Assembly: GCA_023238725.1 (NCBI GenBank)
Contig: CM041538.1
Location: 308,182 to 372,181 of the forward strand
Origin: Scortum barcoo
Taxonomy: Eukaryota; Chordata; Actinopteri; Centrarchiformes; Terapontidae
Direction of reading: 5' to 3'
Length of the DNA: 64,000 nucleotides
Shown here: positions 1 to 13,000 of the stretch, piece by piece
Numbering within the stretch: position 1 is the stretch's first letter
Layout of the letters: the number at the start of each line of letters is the position of its first letter
The notes under the pieces: model-generated
The model's input: the letters and a program-made list of their open reading frames with translations, nothing else
What the model was told of the DNA's origin: nothing
Databases searched by the model: none
Translations under genes and position numbers: made by a program

Positions 1-39
1 TCCACAAATGCATACTGTATTCAAGTGCTGGTGGAAATG

Positions 40-290
40 TGGATGAGGTGTGTGTCTTCACCTTTCTTCTAAAGTCAATGAGCAGCTCCTTGGTTTTATT
101 GACACAGAGAAATGGGTTTTTCTCTGTGAACAACTCTGCAAGATTGGTGATTAATATGATATGAGGTGTTGTTGTTTTTAATTAGGCCAATAATGTCATC
201 TACAAACCTCACTAAAACATAATAATAATCAAACATTGTTGGTTGCTGTGAGATTAAACAACACTGATTTTGGGTGTAAGAGCCATAATG
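40..290 (-). mobile_element. Antisense LINE scrap, same family as the one in phb2
   Basis: AAGTCAATGAGCAGCTCCTTGG and CTCTGTGAACAACTCTGCAAG run parallel to 12330-12400. The copy is short and diverged. The rest of 1-1500 is AT-rich and shows no gene. Confidence 0.5.
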
Positions 291-1504
291 TGTTAATTTT
301 GACGCCCATTTTAATAATGTCTGTAACGCCATGAACCGTAGATTGGATGACAGTCATTAATTTTCAGTAAAAAATTATTTTATGAAATGAAATAACACTA
401 AAATGTAGAGTGAAGAGGAGTGTCTTATCCATCCAGCATAGTAATAATTTTTGGTACTGATTTGGAGTCATGGGATCACATTACATGGAAGCTATTGAAA
501 ATAACTGCTTCAATTTTCATTAAAACATTCACGTCAAATAAACTAATTACACAATGAGACTAATTTTATATCATTTTTGATTAATATTTTTCACTAAGAT
601 GGGCAAGCCAGCAAGAAAGCATTGAAAAAACACTGGTATTGTGTCATTTAAACACTAGTCCCTAAGGCCAATATGAGGTGAGTCAGAAAATGCTGCTGGA
701 TCTGGAATGACTGTCTGTCAGATATTTAATTTAAAATAACATCACCACATTACTGAGATCAATTGAATGCAATGTCTTGTTAAAAGCAGAATGTATTAGC
801 GCCGAATAGAAGCATAGCACAATGGCATGGTACAATAGTACCATAATCCCAACCGCAATAAGACTCTTTAATTCAACATAATATAACACTACTGTTATCA
901 CCATCTGTCACAAAACAACACTTTGGTCACTTATCACTTTACTTCACGGTGCCTGGAGAAAGTCAGGGTATTGCAGGTGTGTACGGGAAATGTGCACTGA
1001 AGCATTATAGTGTCACTAATCACTTTACTCATATCATGTGAAATTTATTTTTTCTGGTGCAATATCAATCCATACCTGTGCAAAATACTTACTACTTTTT
1101 TTTAACTTCTTTTCATATTTGCCTGTTTGAGCTGCTTTAACAAGTGAATTTCCTGGATGTGGAATTAATAAAGTTTGATGCCCCACATTTCCAGCACACT
1201 GTACTTGCTCATATTAACTTCCCTGTCTTTCTACTACTAGTGATCATTGTCATGTATTTAACAATAGATCCAAGTACTATTTCAAAAAATAAAATTATTC
1301 ATTCATGAGATATGAAAAAAAGAGAAATCAAGTAAAATACAATTACCTCAAAATTGCCTTTATTGCCTCCCTTTAAATGTAATGAAATGAATAACGTTAA
1401 TAATAAATTAATTTTTCTAATACATTTAGATATCCCAATAAAAAGAAACTACAAAAATTAAAGTGGGATTACTGAGTGTCGTACTGAAATAGATGGTCTC
1501 ATGC

Positions 1505-1585
1505 TGTCGGACTACATATCCCAGTAGAACTTGCTCTCCACACGGAAGTGGGCTGTCTCGACCTTGGAGTTTGACGTACGGCAGC
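1505..1585 (+). promoter_or_regulatory. phb2: phb2 promoter with ZNF143/Staf-like and ETS-like sites
   Basis: The sequence directly upstream of the phb2 ATG contains ACTACATATCCCAG (1511-1524), a close match to the ZNF143/Staf consensus ACTACAnnTCCCA, then ACACGGAAGTG around 1541-1550, an ETS/GABP-type core. No TATA box is visible. This is the usual TATA-less layout of nuclear genes for mitochondrial proteins. The transcription start is not determined; the assignment rests on motif match and position. Confidence 0.6.
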
Positions 1586-4575
1586 ATGGCGAGCAAGGAA
1601 CCGAACGTAAGTCCTAAATCAATTAAATTAACGAGTTTTTACTGAGTGCTGAGTGCTATGTTTATCTACCACTAAAGTACCAATGCTATGGTACTGAGTT
1701 AACCAAAACTCCATGAACTACCCAAACAACCGGTAAAGAACACGTCCTGTGTTAGCCAGGGCAGAACAATTAGCGTGTGTATTAGTTGACTTTTGTACAC
1801 TGGTGCATCGTTTAACCTGATAATCAACCTTCCTTCTCAGCAGAAGACGACCTGACCTGACTGTTTATGGCTATTAACAAACTAATATTTTAGTCTGGTA
1901 TAATTAGTTATACCAGAGGGCAGAGCGGTTGTTCAGCTTTATTCTTTCACTTCAGCGATAAATACTTTGTAAAACATTATCTCCACTCCATTAAAAACCT
2001 CTATTTTCTGTTCACACTGGGACCAGATTTGTCTGCTTATATTCTGAAAGCAGATAAGTCGACAATGTATTTATAATAATTAGCGTCTGGTGTTACTGAT
2101 ATGGTTTGTTAATCCAGTATGTAATAATCCCAAATTCTGATGAGAATGTCTCAGAATTTGTTGAGATAATTTTGTGGTATTGGTTAAGGGATACACATTT
2201 TTAGGGAAATATATCTTCTTTTAAAATATATATCCTAACTGATAGAGAAAATGAATAACTGAAGGAATTTTTTAGCTTCATAGTGACTGATATTATTTAA
2301 CATGTTACAGGTTCAATGATACAATAAAAAGAAGCATTATTGAATTTTATTTGTGCTTCCTTTCTGAAGTAGACATAATAATACAGCTATGAGAGCTCCA
2401 ATAATTTTAAGTAAATTTGAAATCTAAAAATGAAATCTAAACAGTGATTTGTGATGAAGCCGTATGTAGGTTCTATATACATCATACTTGCTGCAAACAT
2501 CAGAATCCAGTACTTCCTAATACTGACTGATATGTATGTGTATAATACAATATTTCCCCTGTATTTTTGCTAAATAAAAATAGGATTATATTAATTAGTT
2601 GACTAATTATTTCAGAACTACTCTAAAGTCCCTCATTCCTGCAAGTACATAATTATAATCTTATTTTCACTGTCTCTTTGTCACTCCTCTAATTCCCACA
2701 AACACACACACACACACAAACCATAGCGTTTTAGTGTCCAGCACCTGAGGGATCTGTCAGGTCGGTTGTCTTCATCTGGAGGCAGAGGGGCAGGATTAGG
2801 ACTGAAGCTGCTGCTTGGTGCTGGTGCTTTGGCGTATGGCATCAAAGAAGCCACCTACACAGGTAAATACTGTGTCCCAAGCTCTGCCCTCAATATGTGA
2901 TTGATGCAGGTAGAAGGCTCATGTTCCCAGATGGCACTGATATTCCAAAAAAACTACCAGGATATGAAGATGACAAAAGGGCACCACTGACCATAGTCAG
3001 TCATGTTTTGTTTTGTTTTTTCAGAGTTCCGCCTATTAGGCTGCAGTTGCTCAGTTGATAGAAAGAGCAAACCATTACTTATAACCTTGTAATTATAACC
3101 TTACAATTATAATTATAAGGTTTGTCTCCCATTCAACATGTATAAGTCCTTGAGCGTGACACTGAACCTAGATAATAATTGGAAGATATCAATATACATG
3201 CAAATGCATAACACATATGTTGCATTAAAATGCTCACTAAGAAAAGCAGCATAAAGAAATACACTGCAAATAGAGAAAACACAAGCAATTGAAGACACGC
3301 CAAGGCACTACACAGTTAAAAAGATAAACATGGTTTGCTCATTTTCAAACACCACGGATGAGCATAGTCTATCTGTTCTGTGACTCGGGTGAGTGGTAGT
3401 TGTGGCATCAAAACCACTTTTTGTGCTGATTATCCATTCTCTTGATGCTGTGATGCATTGATGCTGTAAAGTCTATATTCAGTTATCACTAATTTTCAGC
3501 AGACTGGCATTTCTGGACTTTGGCACTACTACTACAGAGAATGTGTGCACTGTGTTTACTTTCTAGAACATGCAAAGACGCTGAAACAGCTTAAAGCGAC
3601 AAAAGAAATAAAACACTTGGCATTTTTGGTAAAGCAGAAGTTTGGGCACACTTTTTGTATTGATAAAGAAATATAAACCATGGAAAGAAATCTGAAATTG
3701 AGATACACAAATCGTGAGCCTTTGAATCGTGATTGGATTATGAGGTGACTGATGATTCACACCCTTATTGTTCACATATTGTATCAGTCCACAGGGTCAA
3801 ATGAAAAAGTCATATCTCATCTTTTAAGTTGTTACAATCCATTCTCACATTTGAAACAAAATTATGAAAAAATATTAAAAATGTAAATAGTTGTACAGAC
3901 CTTCATACAAGGAAAGCACTGTGCACTAGTGTAAGCCTTGCTCCATTGAATTGTGACACTAAATACCTTTATTGCAAAAGCTTGAGAAGTCTAAAGCAAA
4001 AGGTTTTAACTTGTGATAAGAAGTTTCATTTGTTGCCAGTGTCAGTGGTGAGTTGTGAAAGCTCTTGCTCATTATCTGCTGCATCATGCTGGCTGTAGAG
4101 GCCCTTGGACAAGACTTTGTGTGAAAGGCTTCTGCTTCTGATTCAAAAATATTATCTTCAGAATGATCCTCATGTTGTGTATCTGTGGCAAAGTGGATTT
4201 GACTCCTCTACCTCAGCAGCTTGTCACGGCAACTAGTGTCCATCAAAGTCAGCAAGTTTGCTGAGTAGAGGGCAGGGACCATGAGGGTCATGGACATGGT
4301 GCCACTCTGAAGAGTTGTAGTATGTTTCATCATGTAATGATGTAAGCTTTTGCTAGAGATATCACCATCGTCCCCAACAACAAGCCCCAACAAGCCCTTA
4401 GTGGGGGTTGAAGTAGAAGTGGGGTTTGCTCTAGCCAGGTTAACCATTATTAGCAATACCATTTGATAGTAATTACACTCTGTTTTGCACAAACAAACAA
4501 CATAGCAACATGTCCGTAGATAGAAGTTGGATAGTACTGTGGAAATAGTACACAGCATAAAGTTAATCTTACATT

Positions 4576-4611
<36 letters not shown>

Positions 4612-7600
4612 CACATAGCATGTGTGTGTGTGTGTTCGTGTGAGCAGTGGAGGGTGGTCACAGAGCCATCATCTTCAACAGGATTGGAGGAATGCAGATG
4701 GACACTATTCTGGCAGAGGGGCTGCATTTCAGGTAAGATCAGCAGATGTATTAACTGACTTCCAGTATCTATACTGGTCTGTTGTCTGTTATGTCTTAAG
4801 TCTTATTTGTCACATATGATCATACAGGGCACAAGCTCCTCCAACTATGCACTAAAACAAGTGTAAAATAATAAGAACAAAGAATAGAAATACACAATAA
4901 ACAAAAATACTAACCACAGTAGCACCTTAAATAATAAGGTAAGCAAAAACAGTCAAAGACCAGTTCTTAGGCTCAAGCAGGTTCATTGTGGCCTGGGGTT
5001 AGAAGCTCTTCCTGAACCTCTCAGTGCTAGCTTAGTTTTATTCAAATGTGTCAAATATAATAATAATTACAAGCAATTACAAAAATAGGAAATCCTTATG
5101 CAGTGTCCTCACTCAGGATAGGTATACTACCTTAAAAATGAATGCAATGGCTAAACTGTTTTATCAGAAAGATAAATTCCTAAATATTGCAGTTTACATT
5201 TGTAGATGCACCTGTAGGGATACATTTACATGGTAAAGGAAAAAATAAATAGAACCCCTTATAACATATACATTGAGGCCTCACAAAATTCCAAAAGTCA
5301 AACACTCCATGAATGTATAAACAAGTATTATTAAGTGACAGTAATCAAATTTACCTCCAATCTATCAAGACTGCATACATTAAATAAATATATGTATAAA
5401 TATATCCCATGTGGATATATATCCCAAGAGCTGATTGCAGTCAAAGAATGCACATATTTAGCAGGTTACATGATACAAGAGGGCTGAACTGGTGAATCCA
5501 AGTGCAGACTCTGACAGGGGTAATGTAGAAAGAATTTATTTAAAGGCAGGGAAGAAAGGGTGCAGCCCTGAGGAGGCTTGGGCTGATAGCTGGGAACCTG
5601 GGGCTGAGGCTGATATTAAAATCTGCTGGGGCTGTGGCAAGGGAATGCAGGTCCAAAGTGGGGATCCGGAACGGCTGTGCAGGTGCAGGACTGGCACGAT
5701 GAGGGACTGGATAAAGGGACCAGAGAGGACCAGAGAAGACCAGTGGGCTGAGTATTTGTAGAAGTGGAACAGGTTGCAGCTGATGGGACTCTGCTCTGAC
5801 TCCAGCACATCTGTCACCACTTACACAAACAGAGAGAGAGAGAGGGAGAGTGCCATTTGGGGAATGGCAGCAAGTTAGGGAGACACAGAATGGGAACTAG
5901 AGGGTGTGGCTGGAGCATGTATGACATTACATTTGTGAATGAACCTAACATAGTATATAGAGTATGTATGTCAACATCAATAATATAAAAATACAATAGA
6001 CATTGGAGCCTCATAAAATTCATTTAGGCTTAATTCATACTAAAATATGAACGGATACAATCAACAGGTCACATTGGTAAATCAGCCTGATCATTTATGT
6101 CAATGACTGTTTGGAGCTGGACAGGAAAACCCTCAAATTAATCTTAAAGAGGACATAACAAAAATACTCAGAAAATATTTAGTATAAGAGTATCATAAAA
6201 ATGCTAAGATGTAATTAACCAATCACTTCCCTAGGAGCCAATGTTTGAATCTAGAGGGTCTCATGCTGTTTGAGTCGTTTGTCATGGTCCACACCCCTTG
6301 GTGGCAGGGTGATCTCTTCAATACAACAGACTTGTCATGTAGAGTTGTCATGGTGAGCCTCATTGAACTGAGGTATGGGATAATCCTGATTATTTCTTTG
6401 TGTTGTGCTTCTGTGCCCAGTGATCCTCAAGTTTTCTGGTGGTTTTCCCAACCTATGCAAGCCCACACGGACAGCGTATCATATAGATCACATATGGATG
6501 CACAAGCGATGCATAGCTCTACATTTTTTGAGTTCCAATTCTGATACCTGAAGTTGGATATCTGCTGATATCAATATCATTAAATATAAAAAAGCACATT
6601 ACCTTATTTATATATTTTATTTAAATAATGCTTCTGCTAGGTTCCATTGTTTTCTGCTGTACTGTTTTGTTGAAATTATTTTGTTTTTTTTATTTCTTTA
6701 TTTTAAATGATTTGCATAATTATTTCCACTATTACTTTACATTATTTAAGTATAAGTAGTAATTTTTTCACATGCATACAAATGAAAGCAGAGCAGACAT
6801 GATCAAGATGTTCCTCTTGTAGTATGGTTCTTGTTCTCTGTCTTGCTATACTGTGATGGTCTGTAGAGGAGCCACACTGCTCTCTACTACAGTTCCACAG
6901 GGGGGTATTCCACAAATCTGGATTAAAGGAAAGCCAGTCTTAATTTGGTAAGCCTGGCTCATTTAAGTGAAATTTCTGTTCCATCATTGTGGTTTATATG
7001 AATCCATGAGTTACCATGGTAAATTATGCTGCAGAACTAATTGTCAAGCTTAGTTTAGCTGTGCGTCAAAGAATGTCTGACAGGCTGAAACGGACTCCTG
7101 AAAGAAAGTTAGGTAGGTTTCCTTTCACTGTCCCCAAAATCAATCACTCAATAAAATCTCAGTTATATGGCACAATTTACATTTAGAATGCAGCTCCAAA
7201 TATTGAACATGGTTGATTTAAAAAAAAAAAAAAAAAGGCTTTTTAGATCTCTGTAAGGAGTCACTGCCCACCATGTTGGAGGAGCAGCAGCATTGAGAGG
7301 ACATTGACCCGACCATTCCAGAACAAATAGAAGGACATTGAGGGACCCATAAAGGGACGCACATTGCAGTTTATCCCCATTGTAGTGACCTTTCTTTGAG
7401 TTATAAGCTTTTTTTTATAAATAGAGGGATAAATAGAGACCTGAGAAATGGAATATAATTTATAATGGGTAATGATTTGAAAATGTTGCTAGTACATAGC
7501 ACCCCACTATTTGAATACAAATGTATGCTTACTTTAGTGTACAGAGGTAAATGTGTTATGAAATGCCAGCACAATATTTTAGTTACCTATTTCCGTAATT

Positions 7601-10053
7601 GTCTCCTCCATAATGAAAGTAAAAAGGAAAACCAATAAAAATCTGGTCACAAAAAAAACAACTTTTTATGCAATGTCAAGTTTAATGAACCCATGTGACC
7701 AAGTTGTGTTAAATTTGTTTTAACAATTAATTCACTCACGTAGTTCCAGCTGTGGAGAAAAACCAAAGAACGTTAAATACACTTCACACCATGACCTTTT
7801 GCTGTGTTGGAATTTATACTGACATCCCTCTGCAGTTTGATTATCTCCAGCTTCACTTTTTTTATTTGCAGCCTCTTGTATTTCAAGTCTAGAGTGGACT
7901 GAGTGTTGAGAGATACATGTAACAAAGAATTTGTTTTTTAAGCATTCTTTTCAAGTAAATCAGAGAACCTCTTATTGAGGGCCAACCCATATGCTTGATT
8001 AATCTGTAAGAATGGGTACACCTACTGTGTCAACTTATGTGTATACTTATAACAGAGCGAATTAGTAATAAAGACCTGACTTTTATGTAAATCTGCTTCA
8101 AATAAAGGACAGCCGTCCTCTGGCCTCTGCAGGTTAGCTAAGTTAAGCTCCCAGGGTCAGGCAAAGCCTACATTCTTTTTTTGCTGTTATAAAGGATTCA
8201 GTTTATTTTATGGCCTGTTAGTAGCTGGTACAGCCATAACATTCGGTGGAAATGAGATCCTGTAGAATGTAAATAAATAAGTTTACCTGTACTACCTGTA
8301 CTGTGTCTGTCTTGTAGGATCCCATGGTTCCAGTACCCTATCATCTATGATATCAGAGCCAAACCCAGGAAGATCTCCTCTTTGACAGGCAGCAAAGGTA
8401 ACAAACACTGCACACACATATACAGACACGCATACACACACACACAGTTAGCTTAATGTAAGTATTTAAAGTGGTAATGTGCATCAATGCTGCTGACATG
8501 TGGGTGGAGTCATCTAAATTTGTTAAAGTGAAAACTTCAAGATAGACTTCAAGACTTATTTGAAGATAAAAGTTTATTACAACACAAACCTAACAGAAGG
8601 TGTTGGTGTAGTTTACATACATACAGTACTTAATATTACACTCACTTAGCTTTTTACAGTATGTCCCACATCATATGGAGGATGTGTAACCAGTGAGGAG
8701 CTAAAACAATGTGGGTAAGTCCCATTCAAGACACTTTCTCATTATTAGCAGGAGAGTCTGGAACTCCTATATGGTCTTCATCTTATTTGTTTCCTGGATA
8801 CACTTCACATAGTAATCAAAGTGTGAGGGACTCAGAGGCCTCTAACATTAGCTACAATGTTGGTGCACAAATGGAACATTCCCTCATATTCATACATTTC
8901 TACTATCTATTTCTACTTTCAACTAAATAAAGTTTCACACATTACAGTGTGTTTGAGTTTTGATGGAGAGATGAAAACGTCCTCTGGCACTTTGCAGGTC
9001 TTCTATGAGTAAAACTAGTCCCATAAACAATTACAAAGTAGATGATCAAAATGTCAGTCCACAAAGGACCAATATTTGTGTTATTTATTTTTTTCTTATT
9101 GACAATGAGACAATATTTGAATACCTTAACTTACGGTACGAATTATGGAGCCAATGGGCCGCTTTTTAATAATTACATTTTTCAAATTAAATTATTTCCT
9201 ACATTTTTCTTTTGTTTTGTTTTCCTTATATATTGATTTTTTCATGACATGATTAATGACCATTTGTAAGGCATATTTTCAAGTTACGAAATATTTTTTA
9301 CTTGCCCCTAATGTTTCAGCAACACCATTACCACATCGAAAATTCGGAAATTTGTTGGGGGCACGTTTCAACAGCATAATTAAAATTATCCCCAAAGTTT
9401 GGTGATGTTTGGACATCGTGTCATTGATTTATTGCCAAATTTGCGGCAGGTCCATGCGTATGTATGGAACTGTTGCTGCCCCCTATTGAATGGTGCAAAA
9501 TTGTCGTGAAACATATCCCACAAGTTTTGTAATGATGGGATAACTGTTTCTGATTTATAGTTTGATCAGTGTGATGCCATGCCCAATGATTAGTGTAGTA
9601 TTATTATTATTAGTCAAATCAGGTGTAATTTGTGGTTCTAGAGGCTCATTTGTAGAGCGAAAATAGATGGATGTTTTTTCCAAGTTTTGTGTAAATCGGA
9701 TATCAGGCATAGGAGTTACAACTGTGAATATGAAGCGATGGATAAACAAATTTGATACAATTTTATATATGCTTTTTGTGCTTGATCTTTGTTTTCTGTT
9801 AGTTTATTATTGTGTTAGAATGGATGTAATGCATGTTTTGGAATAAAACAGAAAAAAATGAAGAGAGCATATTGATATAAAAGACCCACTAAGGAAATTT
9901 TGGATATGAGAGGACACTAGTTAGTTGTTGGAAGCATGTCAAGCAATGCAATGAATCACATGTGCCAGGCTGGTCAGTGTTTTATTAAGTTGAATTGTGT
10001 GTTTGCATCATTTTCACAGCGTAACATAACAGATTACCTGAATTTCTGTAAAT

Positions 10054-10094
<41 letters not shown>

Positions 10095-13000
10095 CTGCAG
10101 ATGGTCAATATAGCAGTGCGGGTGTTGTCCAGACCCCTAGCATCTAATCTGCCGGCCATGTACCAACAGCTAGGAAAGGACTATGATGAGAGAGTCCTGC
10201 CGTCCATTGTCAACGAGGTTCTTAAGTCTGTGGTGGCAAAGTTTAATGCTTCGCAGCTTATAACACAGAGAGCACAGGTACAGTTGTCTCTACAGCCCAA
10301 CATCTCTGTACGCCTTGCTGGGATGATGAAGGCCTACGATGTTTTGTCACTGTGTATATCATTTTTTTCTTGATTAACTAATGTAATAATCACTTGTTTA
10401 ATCACTATATAATCATATAAGAGGAAGAATATAATATAATGCAGTCTAATATGATAAATATAAAAGCACTTCCTTAAGACTTGCCATAGAGTTCAGTCCA
10501 TACTTGTGTGATATTCTCAGTCCATTGTTTAAAATGATTGGTCTGTTTTTGTCTAGGTGTCCCTGCTGGTCCGCAGAGAGCTATTTGAGAGAGCCAAAGA
10601 CTTCAACATCATTCTTGATGATGTGTCCATCACTGAGCTGAGCTTCAGCAGCCAGTACACTGCTGCTGTGGAGGCCAAGCAAGTTGGTAAGATGCACTAT
10701 ACCACGCCCAGCACATTTACAGGAAACCGAATGGATCGTGCTGACCGCATTATTATTATAGCCCAAATCAGCTTCACGGTGGCAGACGCCTGCAGTGTAA
10801 TTGAGGCAAAAGATAATCACATTGGTTTGTCATGATTTACAAAGATGTAATAATGTGTAATGCTGTGAAATAATTAAATAAAACTGTTATTGGTCAATGG
10901 TCAACACATTAGTTCTCATAGTCAGCTGATAGAAATTGTCTCTTGAGTTGTCAACAAGTGTTAGGATCATGAATTGCCACAACCCCAGTCTACATCAATA
11001 CAAGATGGCCATTGTGTGAAGTGATGTACATGTGGCTGCTAAATTATCCAGTGATTTTCATAAGGTGTATTATGAAAATTCACTGTCAGCTGTTGTCAGC
11101 TGCTGCTTGTTTGGCTCTTCTCAATAATACTTTTGGGTGTGATATGTAGCCAGTGTTCACAGATAGGTGCAAAATATTCAATAAAAAGTTCATGTTTCAC
11201 CAGTTCACTGCTTGTTTTGAAAATGTTTCTTGCCTCAGAAATGGTATTTCTTGTTTCACTTTGGACGTTTTTAAAGAAGTATTGAAATTTGTGTAATTTG
11301 TACAAACAGAAACCAGATATTATGGTTGTTTGTATGTATTTTTAGCCCAGCAAGAGGCCCAGAGAGCCCAGTTCTATGTGGAGAAAGCCAAACAGGACCA
11401 GAGACAGAAGATCATCCAGGCAGAAGGAGAGGCTGAAGCTGCAAAAATGGTGACAGACTAACTGACTGGAAAACTAACCTGGTTCTCTTTTTTTTACAGT
11501 GGAAATGACAGGTTCCACATCAGTACTTTTATCCTCCTGAGAAATGAACTGATTTTCAATAACTGAGGAAATATCTAAAGAAGACAGTGAAAGTAATTAG
11601 TGTCATTTCTATGAAGGGTGGTATATTGATTAAACTGTGTGTGTGTCTGTGTCCATGTCTGTGTGTTTATGTGTGTGCGCATGTGCGTGCATGCATGCGT
11701 GTGTGCACACATATGGGTTTTAGCTGGGCCTAGCAGTGACTAAGAACCCGGGTTACCTGAAGCTGAGGCGAATCAGAGCAGCACAGAACATCGCAAAGAC
11801 GGTCAGTGCTCTGCTTGATCTCCTGACTCCATATCTTTGTGTCATTTAGATTTTGAATAAAACACACAAGATTTAAATACTTTGGGAAAATTGCAGGATC
11901 CATGGATGAGTAGTTAAAGAAGTAATTTGTCTCAACGTGATGTTTATGATTGATGATGATCATGATGGCTGTTTATATTTTATCTGCTACCAGGTGGCAT
12001 CATCTCAGAACAAGGTGTACCTTAATGCTGACAGTTTGGTCCTGAACCTACAAGACCAGAGATTTTTTAACAAGTAGGTTTGTACACACACAAATACACA
12101 TGTGCACACACAAAAATACAATAATAGATAGAGCTTAATAATTTCCATGTTGATATGCCATTCCTCTATAAACCATGTTACTGGAAACATGTTTGTTAGA
12201 AAGTTTAGTAAGGTTTTTTTTAAGCAGGATGGAGATTTAAGATAACCATGACAGGTTTATCTTGTTAACTTGTTCCACTTAATCTCCATTGATGAAGACA
12301 GGGGTGTGTTTTTTTTTTCTTCTTCTCTCTAAAATCAGTAATCAGCTCCTTGATTATGCTGACCTGAGCAGTAGGTTATTCTGTGAACCACTCTGCAAAA
12401 TGATGGACATCCTCCAGATATAAAGTCTCAAAATTATTTGAAGTCAGGGCAATGATGGTAGTGTCCTCCACAACTCACAACACAGTTTTCTCCATTTTGG
12501 GGGTTGCAGTCATATGTGTACAGCGTAAAAATGATGGAGCACACAGCACTAGGGGAGCATCAGTGAGGAGGGGATGTAACTACAAATTCGACCTGTCTGG
12601 GGTCTGTTCAATGCTGTGCTGGAATCAACTAACACTATTCTGATGTAGGTGTTGATATATTCAAGGTCTGTAAACACAGTGGAGATGGCATCCTTTGTGG
12701 ATTTGTTGTTTTTGATGTCCTACAGAACCACATTAGGCACACAGGTACTTATCACAGTACTTCTTACAGGTACAGAGACAATGGTCTTCAATGTTTTGAT
12801 GCAAGTGGGAACGCTGTCCTTTGATAGTGAGATGTTAAAAATGTCAGTAATGATCTTGACTACTAAGTCCCAAGTGCATGTTCAGAGATGTTATCTTATC
12901 AGGCCCAGCGGTTTTCCTGATAGTCACTCTCATGGGAGTTTTTCTTACATCCACTGTGGACAATGACAGTGGAAAGTCATCTAGAGGTGGAGTAGACTTG

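Noticed and set aside
4208..4621. 137-aa minus-strand frame near phb2 exon 3
   Set aside because: Begins in a (CA)n microsatellite and has no known domain; an artefact of the repeat.
5492..5820. Overlapping frames on both strands
   Set aside because: Stop-poor purine-rich repeat block; the frames are compositional.
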